From contig CAZJWP010000001.1 of assembly GCA_964549745.1 (NCBI GenBank), positions 4,823 to 68,822 of the forward strand: a stretch of DNA of 64,000 nt, read 5' to 3'. The first letter of the stretch is position 1; the number at the start of each line of letters is the position of its first letter. Source of the DNA: J089 sp964549745 (lineage in GTDB: Bacteria; Fidelibacterota; Marinisomatia; Marinisomatales; J089). Below are positions 8,156 through 16,423 of the stretch, piece after piece. Both the position numbers and the translations under genes were made by a program. The notes beneath the pieces were generated by a model. That model made no database searches, was not told the DNA's origin, and saw nothing but the letters and a program-made list of their open reading frames with translations.

Positions 8156-10441
8156 ATGAAATCCACAATTCTCATTTTTACTATCCTGTTTTCTTCTCTC
8201 AACGCTTACACCATTAATGGTAAAGTAATTGATAGTCATACCGGCGCCGCATTGGAATCCGTAAATATTGTCTGGGGTGTTGTTGGTGCAGCTACCGATG
8301 AAAATGGACGGTTCACCATTGCAGGTGACCCCGAAGAACAAATAGTCTTTTCACGGATTGGATATCAAACTCAGACACTTCGTGCCATTGCTCCCAAAAT
8401 CACAGTGAAATTGAAACCGGTTATTTTGCGCAGCGCTCCGGTCAACGTTGAAGCTAATCGTGCTATTAACGGTGTCAGTCCGGTTTCATTTTCTACCGTA
8501 ACTCAGGAGAAGATTAAAATGCATTATTCGGTTCAGGATGTCCCGATGATATTATCATCCGAACCGGGAACTTATGCTTATTCAGAGAGCGGAAACGGCA
8601 CCGGCTACTCTTATGTGAGTATTCGTGGATTTGACCAGAGCCGGATTTCCGTTATGCTGGACAATGTGCCGCTGAATGATAATGAAAGTTTTCAGGTTTA
8701 CTGGGTGGACCACGGGGACATTCTGTCCCAGGCGAAGGACGTCCAGATCCAGCGGGGACTTGGAATTGGAAGTACCGGATTCTCCGAATTCGGAGGTTCA
8801 ATCAATTTGCGGACAAATGTTCAATCACCGAAAGAAAAGGGATCATTCTCATTTGGGAGCGGGTCGTATGCAACGACAAAAGTTCGGGCAGCATACAATT
8901 CAGGGAAACGATTTGGAGAAGAGAACGCATTTGCAGCGCGGATAAGCCAGGTTGAATCAGCCGGATACCGCAAATACCATAACAGTTTTCAACGGACCGG
9001 ATTTTTGGGATTCGATCATTCCGGACACCGGTGGACACATAAGTTTCGTTTAATCTTAGGCAAGGAAAATACCCAACTTTCCTGGGATGGTGTTCCTTCT
9101 TCAGATATAAACAATAGAGTTCTCAGGAGAGAAGGATATAAAGCCTATACAGATAATTTCCTGCAAAAAATCGGGTCCATAAACTCCACATTTAAAATCA
9201 CTCCGAATCTGTGGTTCAGGAATACTGTTTATCTTGTTACCGGCGCCGGATATTACCGGGTACGGAAGTATGGTGAAAATTTGGTTGAATATAATCTGGA
9301 TTATTTCCGGATAAACCCGGCAGACACAACCACCGATTTAACTCGCCGAAAATGGATTGTGAACCACTATTACGGTATTTCACCAAATCTTACCTGGACC
9401 TGGCCGCATTTCCGGTTGGATACGGGAGTGGAATATCGATCCTATTTTGGAAATCATTATGGAGAAGTGAGTGACTTTAGCGACGATACTTTAATTTCTC
9501 ATTTTGGGGAAGAGTGGTATCGCTATTACCAATATACCGGAAAGAAATCAATTCTGAATGGGTTTGCGAGGATTGGCGTAGAACCGCTTTCCGATTTGTG
9601 GATCTTTGTTGATGGGCAAATACAGTCCATTCAGTGGAACCTCGATCAGGATAAAATTGGGCATGCTGTTGGTTATCAACTACAAACGAAGTGGTTATTT
9701 TTCAATCCAAGGGTAGGTGTCTCTTATCGCCTGTCGGATAAGTTACGAATTTTCGGTAGCGCTGGAACCGGGCACAAAGAACCGGCTGATGATCAAATAA
9801 TCACGGCGGACGATATATTTGGTCAACCGAATGATCGTGTTGCACCGGAAGCAATTTCCAGCGTAGAAGTGGGGGGAGCTGCAGATTTAGGAAGAATGAG
9901 CGGAAAGATAAGTGCATATATAATAGAATTTAAAAATGAACAGTTAAAGCAGATTGATATTAACCAAGAGGGGGAATATAATTACTATACTGCTCCGGCC
10001 ACGCGGCATGAAGGAATTGAAGCTGAAGGTTCATGGTTAATATTTCACTGGTTGCTGATTTCGGGAAATGCAACAATAGCTCATTTCCACTATACTGATG
10101 GTGCACTTTCCGGGAACCGCATCGAGAACAATCCGGAAATACTATTGAATTCAAGTTTGGTCTTGCGTCTTTTCAGAGGATTGGAAATAGAATCTGAAGA
10201 CAAGTATATTGGGAGCCAAACGATCGATAACCAGGGAAAAGGGAAAATTCCATCTTATATCATTGATAATTTATATATCCGGTATCATCGGAGTCCGATG
10301 ACCTTCTCGCTAACGATTAATAATTTATTCGATATTTTGTATTCGACCTATGGTTATGACTATGAATGGAATGGATTACAAAAAGTGTATTGGCCGGGAG
10401 CCACACGAAACGGATTTTTGGAATTCACATTGAATCTTTAA
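8156..10441 (+). CDS. TonB-dependent receptor, predicted thiamine or thiamine-precursor uptake
   Basis: 761 residues. Signal peptide MKSTILIFTILFSSLNA, then a carboxypeptidase-D-like regulatory domain (YTINGKVIDSHTGAALESVN..., about residues 18-95), a plug domain (SVQDVPMILSSEPGTYAYSESGNG ... VSIRGFDQSRISVMLDNVPLND, about 125-230) and a 22-strand-type barrel to the C-terminus (GFLEFTLNL). The start at 8156 is set by the GAAGGGAG ribosome site inside the riboswitch; an upstream in-frame ATG at 8126 lies within the aptamer and is rejected. The TPP riboswitch is the direct evidence for the substrate: TPP-controlled outer-membrane receptors in Bacteroidota are thought to import thiamine. The energising TonB-ExbBD and an inner-membrane thiamine transporter are not in the window. 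Confidence 0.88.
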   Translation: MKSTILIFTILFSSLNAYTINGKVIDSHTGAALESVNIVWGVVGAATDENGRFTIAGDPEEQIVFSRIGYQTQTLRAIAPKITVKLKPVILRSAPVNVEANRAINGVSPVSFSTVTQEKIKMHYSVQDVPMILSSEPGTYAYSESGNGTGYSYVSIRGFDQSRISVMLDNVPLNDNESFQVYWVDHGDILSQAKDVQIQRGLGIGSTGFSEFGGSINLRTNVQSPKEKGSFSFGSGSYATTKVRAAYNSGKRFGEENAFAARISQVESAGYRKYHNSFQRTGFLGFDHSGHRWTHKFRLILGKENTQLSWDGVPSSDINNRVLRREGYKAYTDNFLQKIGSINSTFKITPNLWFRNTVYLVTGAGYYRVRKYGENLVEYNLDYFRINPADTTTDLTRRKWIVNHYYGISPNLTWTWPHFRLDTGVEYRSYFGNHYGEVSDFSDDTLISHFGEEWYRYYQYTGKKSILNGFARIGVEPLSDLWIFVDGQIQSIQWNLDQDKIGHAVGYQLQTKWLFFNPRVGVSYRLSDKLRIFGSAGTGHKEPADDQIITADDIFGQPNDRVAPEAISSVEVGGAADLGRMSGKISAYIIEFKNEQLKQIDINQEGEYNYYTAPATRHEGIEAEGSWLIFHWLLISGNATIAHFHYTDGALSGNRIENNPEILLNSSLVLRLFRGLEIESEDKYIGSQTIDNQGKGKIPSYIIDNLYIRYHRSPMTFSLTINNLFDILYSTYGYDYEWNGLQKVYWPGATRNGFLEFTLNL

Positions 10442-10443
10442 AT

Positions 10444-10475
10444 AAAAAAAGCCCCGGAAATTCCGGGGCTTTTTT
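10444..10475. terminator. Bidirectional rho-independent terminator
   Basis: A-run, GC-rich stem GCCCCGGAA / TTCCGGGGC, then a run of six T. The A-run gives the same structure on the other strand, so it can end both the receptor transcript (stop 10441) and the convergent lipoprotein operon (stop 10487). The core is identical to the terminator at 17498-17528. Confidence 0.93.
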
Positions 10476-10486
10476 GTTACACCTCT

Positions 10487-11488
10487 TTAATGTCCTCGTC
10501 GATGTGCCATGAAGGGAAGGGTCCATATTTCGTTATGAAATGCTTCGTCCCGGGTGAAGAGTGATCCCATGTCCACAACTTCAAAGAAACCATGGAATAG
10601 TGCACGATTATGTCCGACTCCGGGACCCGGCACTCTCCAGTTTGCCTCAAACGTATTGTCGTAGACTCCTGTAGAATCTTCGTCAACCAGCACCTTCCGG
10701 ACTTTATGCCAGCGATCCTGTCCAAAATGGTAGAACACGAATTCACCACTATTCAGCGGAAATTCCGGTCCCTGATTGGTCACATCCACTTCGATATGAA
10801 GTCCGCGAGCCATGTGAAAGATCGGCATATCGTCACGTTGGTAGTAAATTGAATCCACATCTTCGGCCGTGTACGCATGCACCAAAGAATCGGTGTACTG
10901 TCCATAGACGCGAACAGCTTGTAAAGCCACTTTATTGCCGGAGATGCCATCTCCGATTGTCATTCCGTCCACACGCCAATGAGGACCGAGACCATCGTGG
11001 AAACGAATGGAATCGGAATTGGGTGGTGTCCAATACCGGAAACGTATGTGGCGATGGAACGTGGTTTCAAATGACTTGACGATGGAATCCATCACGGCAA
11101 GGTTTGAATCCAATGCTATCACTCGAAAAGTACCTGTAACCGTCCAAACAACACTCGCGTATGCGATACTGTCATTGGAAATATCGTAAGTCACATCGGA
11201 GGTTATATCATCGATATGACGTCCAAAGCGTAGGCGATACTCATCCGAATTCGGCCAGAGTGTATCGGCAACGATGCGAGCAAGTCCGCCATCCTCAAGT
11301 CCGGAAGAATAGTCCAGGCTAGAAATGTCGTTGTCCGCCAATCCGTCCAATTGCAATGCATCATCATTTTGAATCAGTTGCAATAACTCTGCTTCCGTAT
11401 CTGCTGTTGTGGTGGTGTTGGTACTATTTTGATCGCACCCAACAATCCAGAGCGAGAAGATGAAGATTAAACTAAGTGAATTTTTCAT
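10487..11488 (-). CDS. Lipoprotein of unknown function in the ECF sigma operon
   Basis: 333 residues starting with a lipoprotein signal MKNSLSLIFIFSLWIVGC; the lipobox IVGC puts the lipidated Cys at residue 18, followed by D at +2. A Thr-rich linker (NSTNTTTTAD) leads to an all-beta globular part without a family I recognise. It is the last gene of the minus-strand operon sigma factor, anti-sigma, Spy-like protein, lipoprotein, and starts 18 bases after the Spy-like stop. Likely faces the periplasm or surface and is plausibly part of the envelope response driven by the sigma factor; this is inference from position only. Confidence 0.75.
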   Translation of the reverse strand: MKNSLSLIFIFSLWIVGCDQNSTNTTTTADTEAELLQLIQNDDALQLDGLADNDISSLDYSSGLEDGGLARIVADTLWPNSDEYRLRFGRHIDDITSDVTYDISNDSIAYASVVWTVTGTFRVIALDSNLAVMDSIVKSFETTFHRHIRFRYWTPPNSDSIRFHDGLGPHWRVDGMTIGDGISGNKVALQAVRVYGQYTDSLVHAYTAEDVDSIYYQRDDMPIFHMARGLHIEVDVTNQGPEFPLNSGEFVFYHFGQDRWHKVRKVLVDEDSTGVYDNTFEANWRVPGPGVGHNRALFHGFFEVVDMGSLFTRDEAFHNEIWTLPFMAHRRGH

Positions 11489-11506
11489 GAGGTTCCCTGG
11501 TTTTAA

Positions 11507-12103
11507 TTAAAAGGGATTGCGTTTGTGATTTCCCGGATGATCCCAGGAATCCCCCCGCTCTCCACGTTCATCACGATGTCTCATCTGGTTGCGGAGATCA
11601 TTTTTAAACCGTTCACGAGAAACGGCCAGCTTCAATCGTTGAACATTGGTCAGATAAGATGCCGTTTTGTCCAAAAACTCTTTTTCCAGCGTATTCCGTT
11701 GGTTTTCAATGGAATACCATTGATCAAGGGTCGATTTGAAATCCTTGTCACTTAATTCATCCTTACTTTCGATCTTGTCGTGAATGGATTTAGCAAGATC
11801 CCGTTTCTGATCATTCAGGGCCTTGACTTTATCACGGTATTCACGGAAATCCGGAAAGAATTTGGCGCCTTGTTCTTCGGTAAGTTGCAGTTCATCGGTA
11901 AGACGCCACATGACCATCATTTCCATGCGGTCACGGTCTTTCCCTTGAAACTGAGGACCGGGAGCCATACCCGGATTCGGACCCATGCCCATTCCGGGAC
12001 CACTACCCATTCCCATCGGGCAGTTTACTCCGTGGCTGAAGGGTTGTGCTGATAGGGATGTGATCACAATCGCACTTGTTATGAGTATTTGAGTTGCTTT
12101 CAT
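11507..12103 (-). CDS. Spy/CpxP/CnrX-like periplasmic protein with Met-rich N-terminus
   Basis: 198 residues with a signal peptide (MKATQILITSAIVITSLSA). After it comes a short His-, Cys- and Met-rich segment (residues about 23-50: HGVNCPMGMG, then repeated GM/GPG) that could bind soft metals such as copper. The rest is long charged helices with two LTxxQ-type motifs, LTEEQ and LTNVQ, the signature of the Spy/CpxP and heavy-metal-resistance (CnrX, ZraP) superfamily. These act as periplasmic chaperones or metal sensors. It overlaps the anti-sigma gene by four bases, which suggests translational coupling. The order sigma, anti-sigma, Spy-like resembles cnrH/cnrY/cnrX of Cupriavidus in content. 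Confidence 0.82.
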   Translation of the reverse strand: MKATQILITSAIVITSLSAQPFSHGVNCPMGMGSGPGMGMGPNPGMAPGPQFQGKDRDRMEMMVMWRLTDELQLTEEQGAKFFPDFREYRDKVKALNDQKRDLAKSIHDKIESKDELSDKDFKSTLDQWYSIENQRNTLEKEFLDKTASYLTNVQRLKLAVSRERFKNDLRNQMRHRDERGERGDSWDHPGNHKRNPF

Positions 12104-12483
12104 TTTGATTCCTCCAATAATGCGGTTAGGGGTTCATAATCAATTGAGTTTAAAAATTCTGCGGTAGAGTAGATATCGTCGCTTTCATCAATTAAATAGT
12201 AGGCGATATCATTTTGATAATTGCTAACAAGCGAGTCCGGAATCTGGTAGCTGGACCATATCAACGCATTGCTTTGATTTGTTACCTGTTGATTGCTCAA
12301 GCCGGAAAAGGATAAAAAGCCAACTATTAATAATACCGCAAATGCCTGGACGGCGGAAAAACGGCGTGTCTTTCGGATATTTGCTTCTAAGCGGGCATCA
12401 TGCAGGCGGTTGATAAACTGATCAGGGTCCGGCAGATGATCCGGTTCGGGTAAGTTCCAGTTTTCCAAAAAATCGTTCTTCAT
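12100..12483 (-). CDS. Putative single-pass anti-sigma factor
   Basis: 127 residues with a cytoplasmic N-terminus of about 40 residues, one transmembrane helix (FSAVQAFAVLLIVGFLSFSG, about residues 42-61) and a short acidic periplasmic C-terminus (ESDDIYSTAEFLNSIDYEP). There is no zinc-binding HxxxCxxC motif, so it is not a ZAS-type anti-sigma. The role is assigned from topology and position: its start overlaps the stop of the ECF sigma gene (ATGA-type, four bases) and its end overlaps the Spy-like gene. Family membership by sequence is not evident. Confidence 0.7.
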   Translation of the reverse strand: MKNDFLENWNLPEPDHLPDPDQFINRLHDARLEANIRKTRRFSAVQAFAVLLIVGFLSFSGLSNQQVTNQSNALIWSSYQIPDSLVSNYQNDIAYYLIDESDDIYSTAEFLNSIDYEPLTALLEESK

Positions 12484-13010
12484 GATGTGATGTCCATGAG
12501 GTTTCTAAGATTCTGAACCGCGTGGTGGTAATTCACTTTTGCGGAACTTTCTGAAATGTCAAGGATCGAAGCGATATCCTTGAAGGGAAGTTGTTGCGAC
12601 GTTCTTAACATGACCACTCGTTGCTGTTGCTTGGATAACTTTTGGATGGCTTTCCACAGCTCGTCTTTGTACTCCAATTTTCCATCCGGTAAATCCGATG
12701 GAACTGTGGGTTCGGGAACCTGGTCAAGGTGGAGCAGATGCCGCCAGCGTTTCTTGCGGAATGCTGAGATGGCCACATTGGTGTTGACCCGGTATAAATA
12801 GGTTGTAAAAGCGGATTCAAATCTGAAGTTGGGAAGGTGTTTATATAATTGGAGAAACACATCCTGCGCCAAATCCTCAGCTTCCATTTCATCGGCATTA
12901 AGCCGGAAGAAAAAGGAATACACCGAATCCAGGTGTCTTCGAACCAGTTCATCGAAAGCTTGTCTGCGGCCGTTTTGAAATTCTTGTATGAGTTGATGGT
13001 CATTTTTCAT
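12480..13010 (-). CDS. ECF-type RNA polymerase sigma factor
   Basis: 176 residues with both conserved regions: sigma2 (FDELVRRHLDSVYSFFFRL ... AEDLAQDVFLQLYKHLPNF, residues about 18-65) and sigma4 (IQKLSKQQQRVVMLRTSQQ followed by the helix-turn-helix DIASILDISESSAKVNYHHA, about 118-165). The length and lack of sigma1/3 mark it as an extracytoplasmic-function sigma factor. It heads the operon with anti-sigma, Spy-like protein and lipoprotein. Divergent from the helicase-nuclease gene. A candidate autoregulatory ECF promoter lies just upstream (see 13024-13053). Confidence 0.93.
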   Translation of the reverse strand: MKNDHQLIQEFQNGRRQAFDELVRRHLDSVYSFFFRLNADEMEAEDLAQDVFLQLYKHLPNFRFESAFTTYLYRVNTNVAISAFRKKRWRHLLHLDQVPEPTVPSDLPDGKLEYKDELWKAIQKLSKQQQRVVMLRTSQQLPFKDIASILDISESSAKVNYHHAVQNLRNLMDITS

Positions 13011-13023
13011 CGGATTTTTTCAG

Positions 13024-13053
13024 TTAGACCTGCCCGGCGTTAAAAGGTTAAAA
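13024..13053 (-). promoter_or_regulatory. Candidate ECF sigma promoter
   Basis: On the minus strand, TTTTAACC (complement of 13046-13053) is followed after 16 bases by GGTCTAA (ending at 13024). AAC-type -35 and GTC-type -10 elements at this spacing are typical of ECF sigma promoters, and the -10 lies 14 bases before the sigma factor ATG. This would give autoregulation with a very short leader. Found by eye, so chance is not excluded. Confidence 0.35.
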
Positions 13054-13095
13054 TATTTATCCGGTCCTTTCATGACTTGAATCTAACTTTCCCAT

Positions 13096-16000
13096 ATGAT
13101 ATCGGCTGTGAAAAATGTCAAACCGACGGAAACGCAAAATAAAGCGATCACTGCACCGTTAGCTCCATTGATGATCCTGGCCGGGGCAGGAACGGGAAAA
13201 ACATTCACAATTTTACATCGCGTGTCCGAAAAGATCGTGTCCGGAGAGATGAAAAGTGAACAAGTGGTTTTACTCACTTTTACGGAAAAAGCGGCCCGGG
13301 ACCTGGAACGTAAATTGGAGGATCTAAACATTCCGGAGGCGGACGCAATTACTGTCAGCACATTTCATGCATTTTGTATCGGGCTTGTCAAGGAGTTCAA
13401 TCCGGATATTATGAATGAGAAATCCTTGGTAGAGGGCGGCGACCACTTATTCCTGATGGCACAAAGGGTTGATGAATTGGACTCTCTTTCATCACCGGAT
13501 TTCCGAACCGATCCGCTCAAAGCGATACAATATAGTTTTTTACCGTTTTTTAATCGTGCCCGGGAAGAGTTGTATTCTCCGGAGTCTTTAGAACGGAAAG
13601 TACTTGAGAACGATTTCCAACGCGAAGAGATCCTGACACAATTTCCGGGATTAAGTCCTAAAGTGGAGCCGGATTCCATTCAAGCGCAATTTCACGATTT
13701 GATTCACGTTTTTGAACGGTATCAGGATTGGAAAGCGGAAAAAGGCTGGATCGACTATGGCGATATGATCCTGGACTGCTGGCAAATGCTGAACAACCAT
13801 CCGGATATTCTTGCAAAGGTTAGGGAAAAGTACCGGCATTTTATTATCGATGAATATCAGGATAACAATTTTGCATTGAATGAGATCGTCCGACTTATTT
13901 TGGGCGAAAATCCAAGTATTACTGTGGTTGGAGATCAGGACCAGTGCATTTACAGTTTTCGCGGCGCGAATTATTACACCATACAGGATTTCCACGATAC
14001 ATATCTCACGGACCGTCCCGACAAGGAAGTGAAACTGGAAGAAAACTTCCGGTCAACCCAGGAGATTCTGGATTTGGCCAATGCGGTTATGACCCAGGAT
14101 CAAAACCGGACTCCGAAAATGTTGAAATCCGCCGATGGAAGAACCGGTCCCAAACCGGTTTGGCATGTAGCCGAAAATCCGGTTCACGCGAAAATTGTAC
14201 TCGGCATTATACAGGAATATCAGCTTCAGGGCAGACAATACGGTGATATTGCCGTCCTTTGCCGGACAACAGCGAAAGTGAGAGAGGTCAGTCAGACGCT
14301 GGAGCGCATCGGTATTCCGGTGGATTCGTTTGTAGATCGGTTTTTTGCTGTAGAAGCAGTGCGGGATATTTTGGCGTGGGCAGAAGTAATCACCGATGGG
14401 GAATATTTTGGTCCTGCATTTGGGCGCATCCTGAAATCTCAAAAACGAAAAAGTCCTGATTTGGATCTTAAAGATTTTCGGTATATTCATTCTCTTGAAG
14501 CATTTGATCAAAAAATTGCCGATCTGCATTCGGTTGGCATAGAATCAATTCTTGAAACGATGAAAGCACTTCGGAGCAAATTAAAAAAACAGTACACACC
14601 CACGGAAATTGTTTGGGAAATCCTGGATCGGGCCGATTTATTGGCAGAATGCCGTCACGATTATCGTTACGTAGATCGTCTGAATTTGATCAATGTAGGG
14701 CGCGTGTTAATTCTTGCGGATCAATTCCATGATCGGCATCCGGATTCCGATTTCAAAGACTGGTTACACTATATGCGCGTTTTATCCATGAACTCAAACG
14801 AACCGGCGGTTCAACCGCAGATGAAAAACAATGGGAATGCAGTCCAGGTGATGACAATCCACCGCAGTAAAGGGCTGGAATTTCCGTTCGTTATTCTGCC
14901 GTATTTACGTTCTGTTTCATTCCCAACGAATTTCCGTCCAAGTTATCTTGTCGATTGTTTACCAGAGTCATTTTATCATTGGCCGCGCCAGCCGGATGTA
15001 ACACCCAAAATGGAACATGAGGCGGAAGAACGACGCATCCTGTATGTGGGAATCACCCGGGCAGAATCTGAGCTCCATCTTATCGGCCCGGAAAGAGCCG
15101 GATGTAAATTTTTAAAAGAAGCTATTAAAGCCGATCCGAATCTGGTTAACCGAAAGGAATGGATTATGGAAAACGAACAGTCCGAACCCATGACAGATCG
15201 ATCATTGATCAAAGATCGCCTGTTCGTCGAATTGAGCCGTGAAATCACGGAAGGAAATTATACTTACGCCAAGCAGGTCATTGAGGCGTTAGAAGCACTG
15301 GACAATGGGAAATCGATACCCATTGATAATCCATACGCCGATTGGATTTCACATGCAGAATCGCCGGAAGAGAACAACGAAGAAGTTCTGCATCTTTCCG
15401 CCAGCGCAGTCGAAACTTATCTGGACTGTCCCTTAAAGTATCGGCTGTCGCGTATTGATCGGATTCCGCAAAAGCGAAGCCAGGCACAGCTGGAATTTGG
15501 GATCATTGTTCACGCGGTATTAAATGAATTTATGGCTCCGGACGAGCCCAAATCGGAAGAACGTTTATTGGAGTTATTGAAACAGCATTGGAATGAAGAA
15601 GCATTTGAATACAAAATCCGGTCGGAGGAATTGTATCATCAGGCGGAAGAAATGCTATTAAATTATTTCAACTTTGTTCAAACAAATCCACCGAATGTAC
15701 AAGCCCGTGAAGAAGCGTTTAATTTTTACATGGAGGATGTCGGGATCGAGATCAACGGAAAGATTGACCGCGTGGACCTGGATTCGGAGGGTGTTCGTGT
15801 TGTCGACTACAAAACCGGCCGTCCCGACCCAAATCCAAAAGCCGGTAAAAATCTCCAACTGGCATTGTATATCCAGGCGGTTAGGCAAGGTGTAGTCAGC
15901 GGTGTTCCGCCAGAAATGGGACGTGCACAATTGATTTACCTTCGCGATCTGGATACGTTGATGGAACCGTATCAATTTTCCGAGGAGGAGATAAATAATA

Positions 16001-16128
16001 ACCTGGAAAATGTTAAAACCGCTGCGGCTGGTATTCGAGAAGCTGATTTTCATCCCGACCCCAATGAAAGGAAGTGCGGTTTTTGCGATTACAGAGATTT
16101 TCTATGCCCGGCCTGGGAAAATAAATGA
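13096..16128 (+). CDS. UvrD-like helicase fused to AddB-type Fe-S nuclease
   Basis: 1010 residues. The N-terminal helicase belongs to superfamily 1A: Walker A GAGTGKT at 30-36, motif II DEYQDN, motif III GDQDQCIYSFRGA, motif V MTIHRSKGLEFPF, motif VI YVGITRA. The C-terminal third is a PD-(D/E)XK nuclease: LSASAVETYLDCP, GIIVHAVL, GKIDRVD, VVDYKTG and QLALY give the RecB/AddB catalytic pattern. Four cysteines, C778 and then C994, C997 and C1004 (CX2CX6C near the C-terminus), match the iron-sulphur staple of AddB-type nucleases. It probably processes double-strand break ends or stalled forks. No AddA/AddB partner is adjacent, so it may work alone or with a distant subunit. ATG at 13096 chosen because the first helicase motif (Q-motif TETQNKAI) follows at once. 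Confidence 0.9.
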   Translation: MISAVKNVKPTETQNKAITAPLAPLMILAGAGTGKTFTILHRVSEKIVSGEMKSEQVVLLTFTEKAARDLERKLEDLNIPEADAITVSTFHAFCIGLVKEFNPDIMNEKSLVEGGDHLFLMAQRVDELDSLSSPDFRTDPLKAIQYSFLPFFNRAREELYSPESLERKVLENDFQREEILTQFPGLSPKVEPDSIQAQFHDLIHVFERYQDWKAEKGWIDYGDMILDCWQMLNNHPDILAKVREKYRHFIIDEYQDNNFALNEIVRLILGENPSITVVGDQDQCIYSFRGANYYTIQDFHDTYLTDRPDKEVKLEENFRSTQEILDLANAVMTQDQNRTPKMLKSADGRTGPKPVWHVAENPVHAKIVLGIIQEYQLQGRQYGDIAVLCRTTAKVREVSQTLERIGIPVDSFVDRFFAVEAVRDILAWAEVITDGEYFGPAFGRILKSQKRKSPDLDLKDFRYIHSLEAFDQKIADLHSVGIESILETMKALRSKLKKQYTPTEIVWEILDRADLLAECRHDYRYVDRLNLINVGRVLILADQFHDRHPDSDFKDWLHYMRVLSMNSNEPAVQPQMKNNGNAVQVMTIHRSKGLEFPFVILPYLRSVSFPTNFRPSYLVDCLPESFYHWPRQPDVTPKMEHEAEERRILYVGITRAESELHLIGPERAGCKFLKEAIKADPNLVNRKEWIMENEQSEPMTDRSLIKDRLFVELSREITEGNYTYAKQVIEALEALDNGKSIPIDNPYADWISHAESPEENNEEVLHLSASAVETYLDCPLKYRLSRIDRIPQKRSQAQLEFGIIVHAVLNEFMAPDEPKSEERLLELLKQHWNEEAFEYKIRSEELYHQAEEMLLNYFNFVQTNPPNVQAREEAFNFYMEDVGIEINGKIDRVDLDSEGVRVVDYKTGRPDPNPKAGKNLQLALYIQAVRQGVVSGVPPEMGRAQLIYLRDLDTLMEPYQFSEEEINNNLENVKTAAAGIREADFHPDPNERKCGFCDYRDFLCPAWENK

Positions 16129-16164
16129 ATGCATCATTATTTTAAAATGCCGTTGGTGATCCCC

Positions 16165-16231
16165 GATATAGAGAAGACCACGGGCTTTGATCGTGGTCGA
16201 ATCATTTTTTATCATCCCGTGATCGAAATAA
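16165..16231 (+). repeat. Dispersed hairpin repeat, copy 1 (cut by the gap)
   Basis: Starts GATATAGAGAAGACCACGG and contains the hairpin ACCACG...CGTGGT, then TCATCCCGTGATCG. The first 41 bases match the reverse complement of 63960-64000 at 34 positions, with the hairpin arms kept, and the TCATCCCG-GATCG block also matches after a 10-base insertion. The sequence breaks into Ns at 16232, as expected if the repeat family stopped the assembly. Confidence 0.75.
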
Positions 16232-16331
16232 NNNNNNNNNNNNNNNNNNNNNNNNNNNNNNNNNNNNNNNNNNNNNNNNNNNNNNNNNNNNNNNNNNNNN
16301 NNNNNNNNNNNNNNNNNNNNNNNNNNNNNNN
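16232..16331. other. Assembly gap (100 N), true length unknown
   Basis: Exactly 100 Ns, the usual placeholder for a scaffold joint. The left flank is a dispersed repeat and the right flank shows no overlap with it, so this is a genuine unsequenced interval. The 295 bases between the helicase stop and the aminotransferase start hold only this gap, the repeat and a short AT-rich leader. Confidence 0.97.
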
Positions 16332-16423
16332 GGAAAAGTTTAATTGTCTGAAACTTTAACCTTTATGCACATCAATTGAAAACAATAATATTAACAAAAC
16401 CGAAATTCACTAGATGAGAAATT

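Noticed and set aside
12605..13003. 132-codon frame overlapping the ECF sigma gene on the same strand
   Set aside because: Out-of-frame shadow of a conserved sigma factor, with no start signal.
16129..16359. Open frame crossing the Ns after the helicase gene
   Set aside because: It contains 34 undefined residues from the gap, has no ribosome site and starts inside the repeat; it is not a gene.
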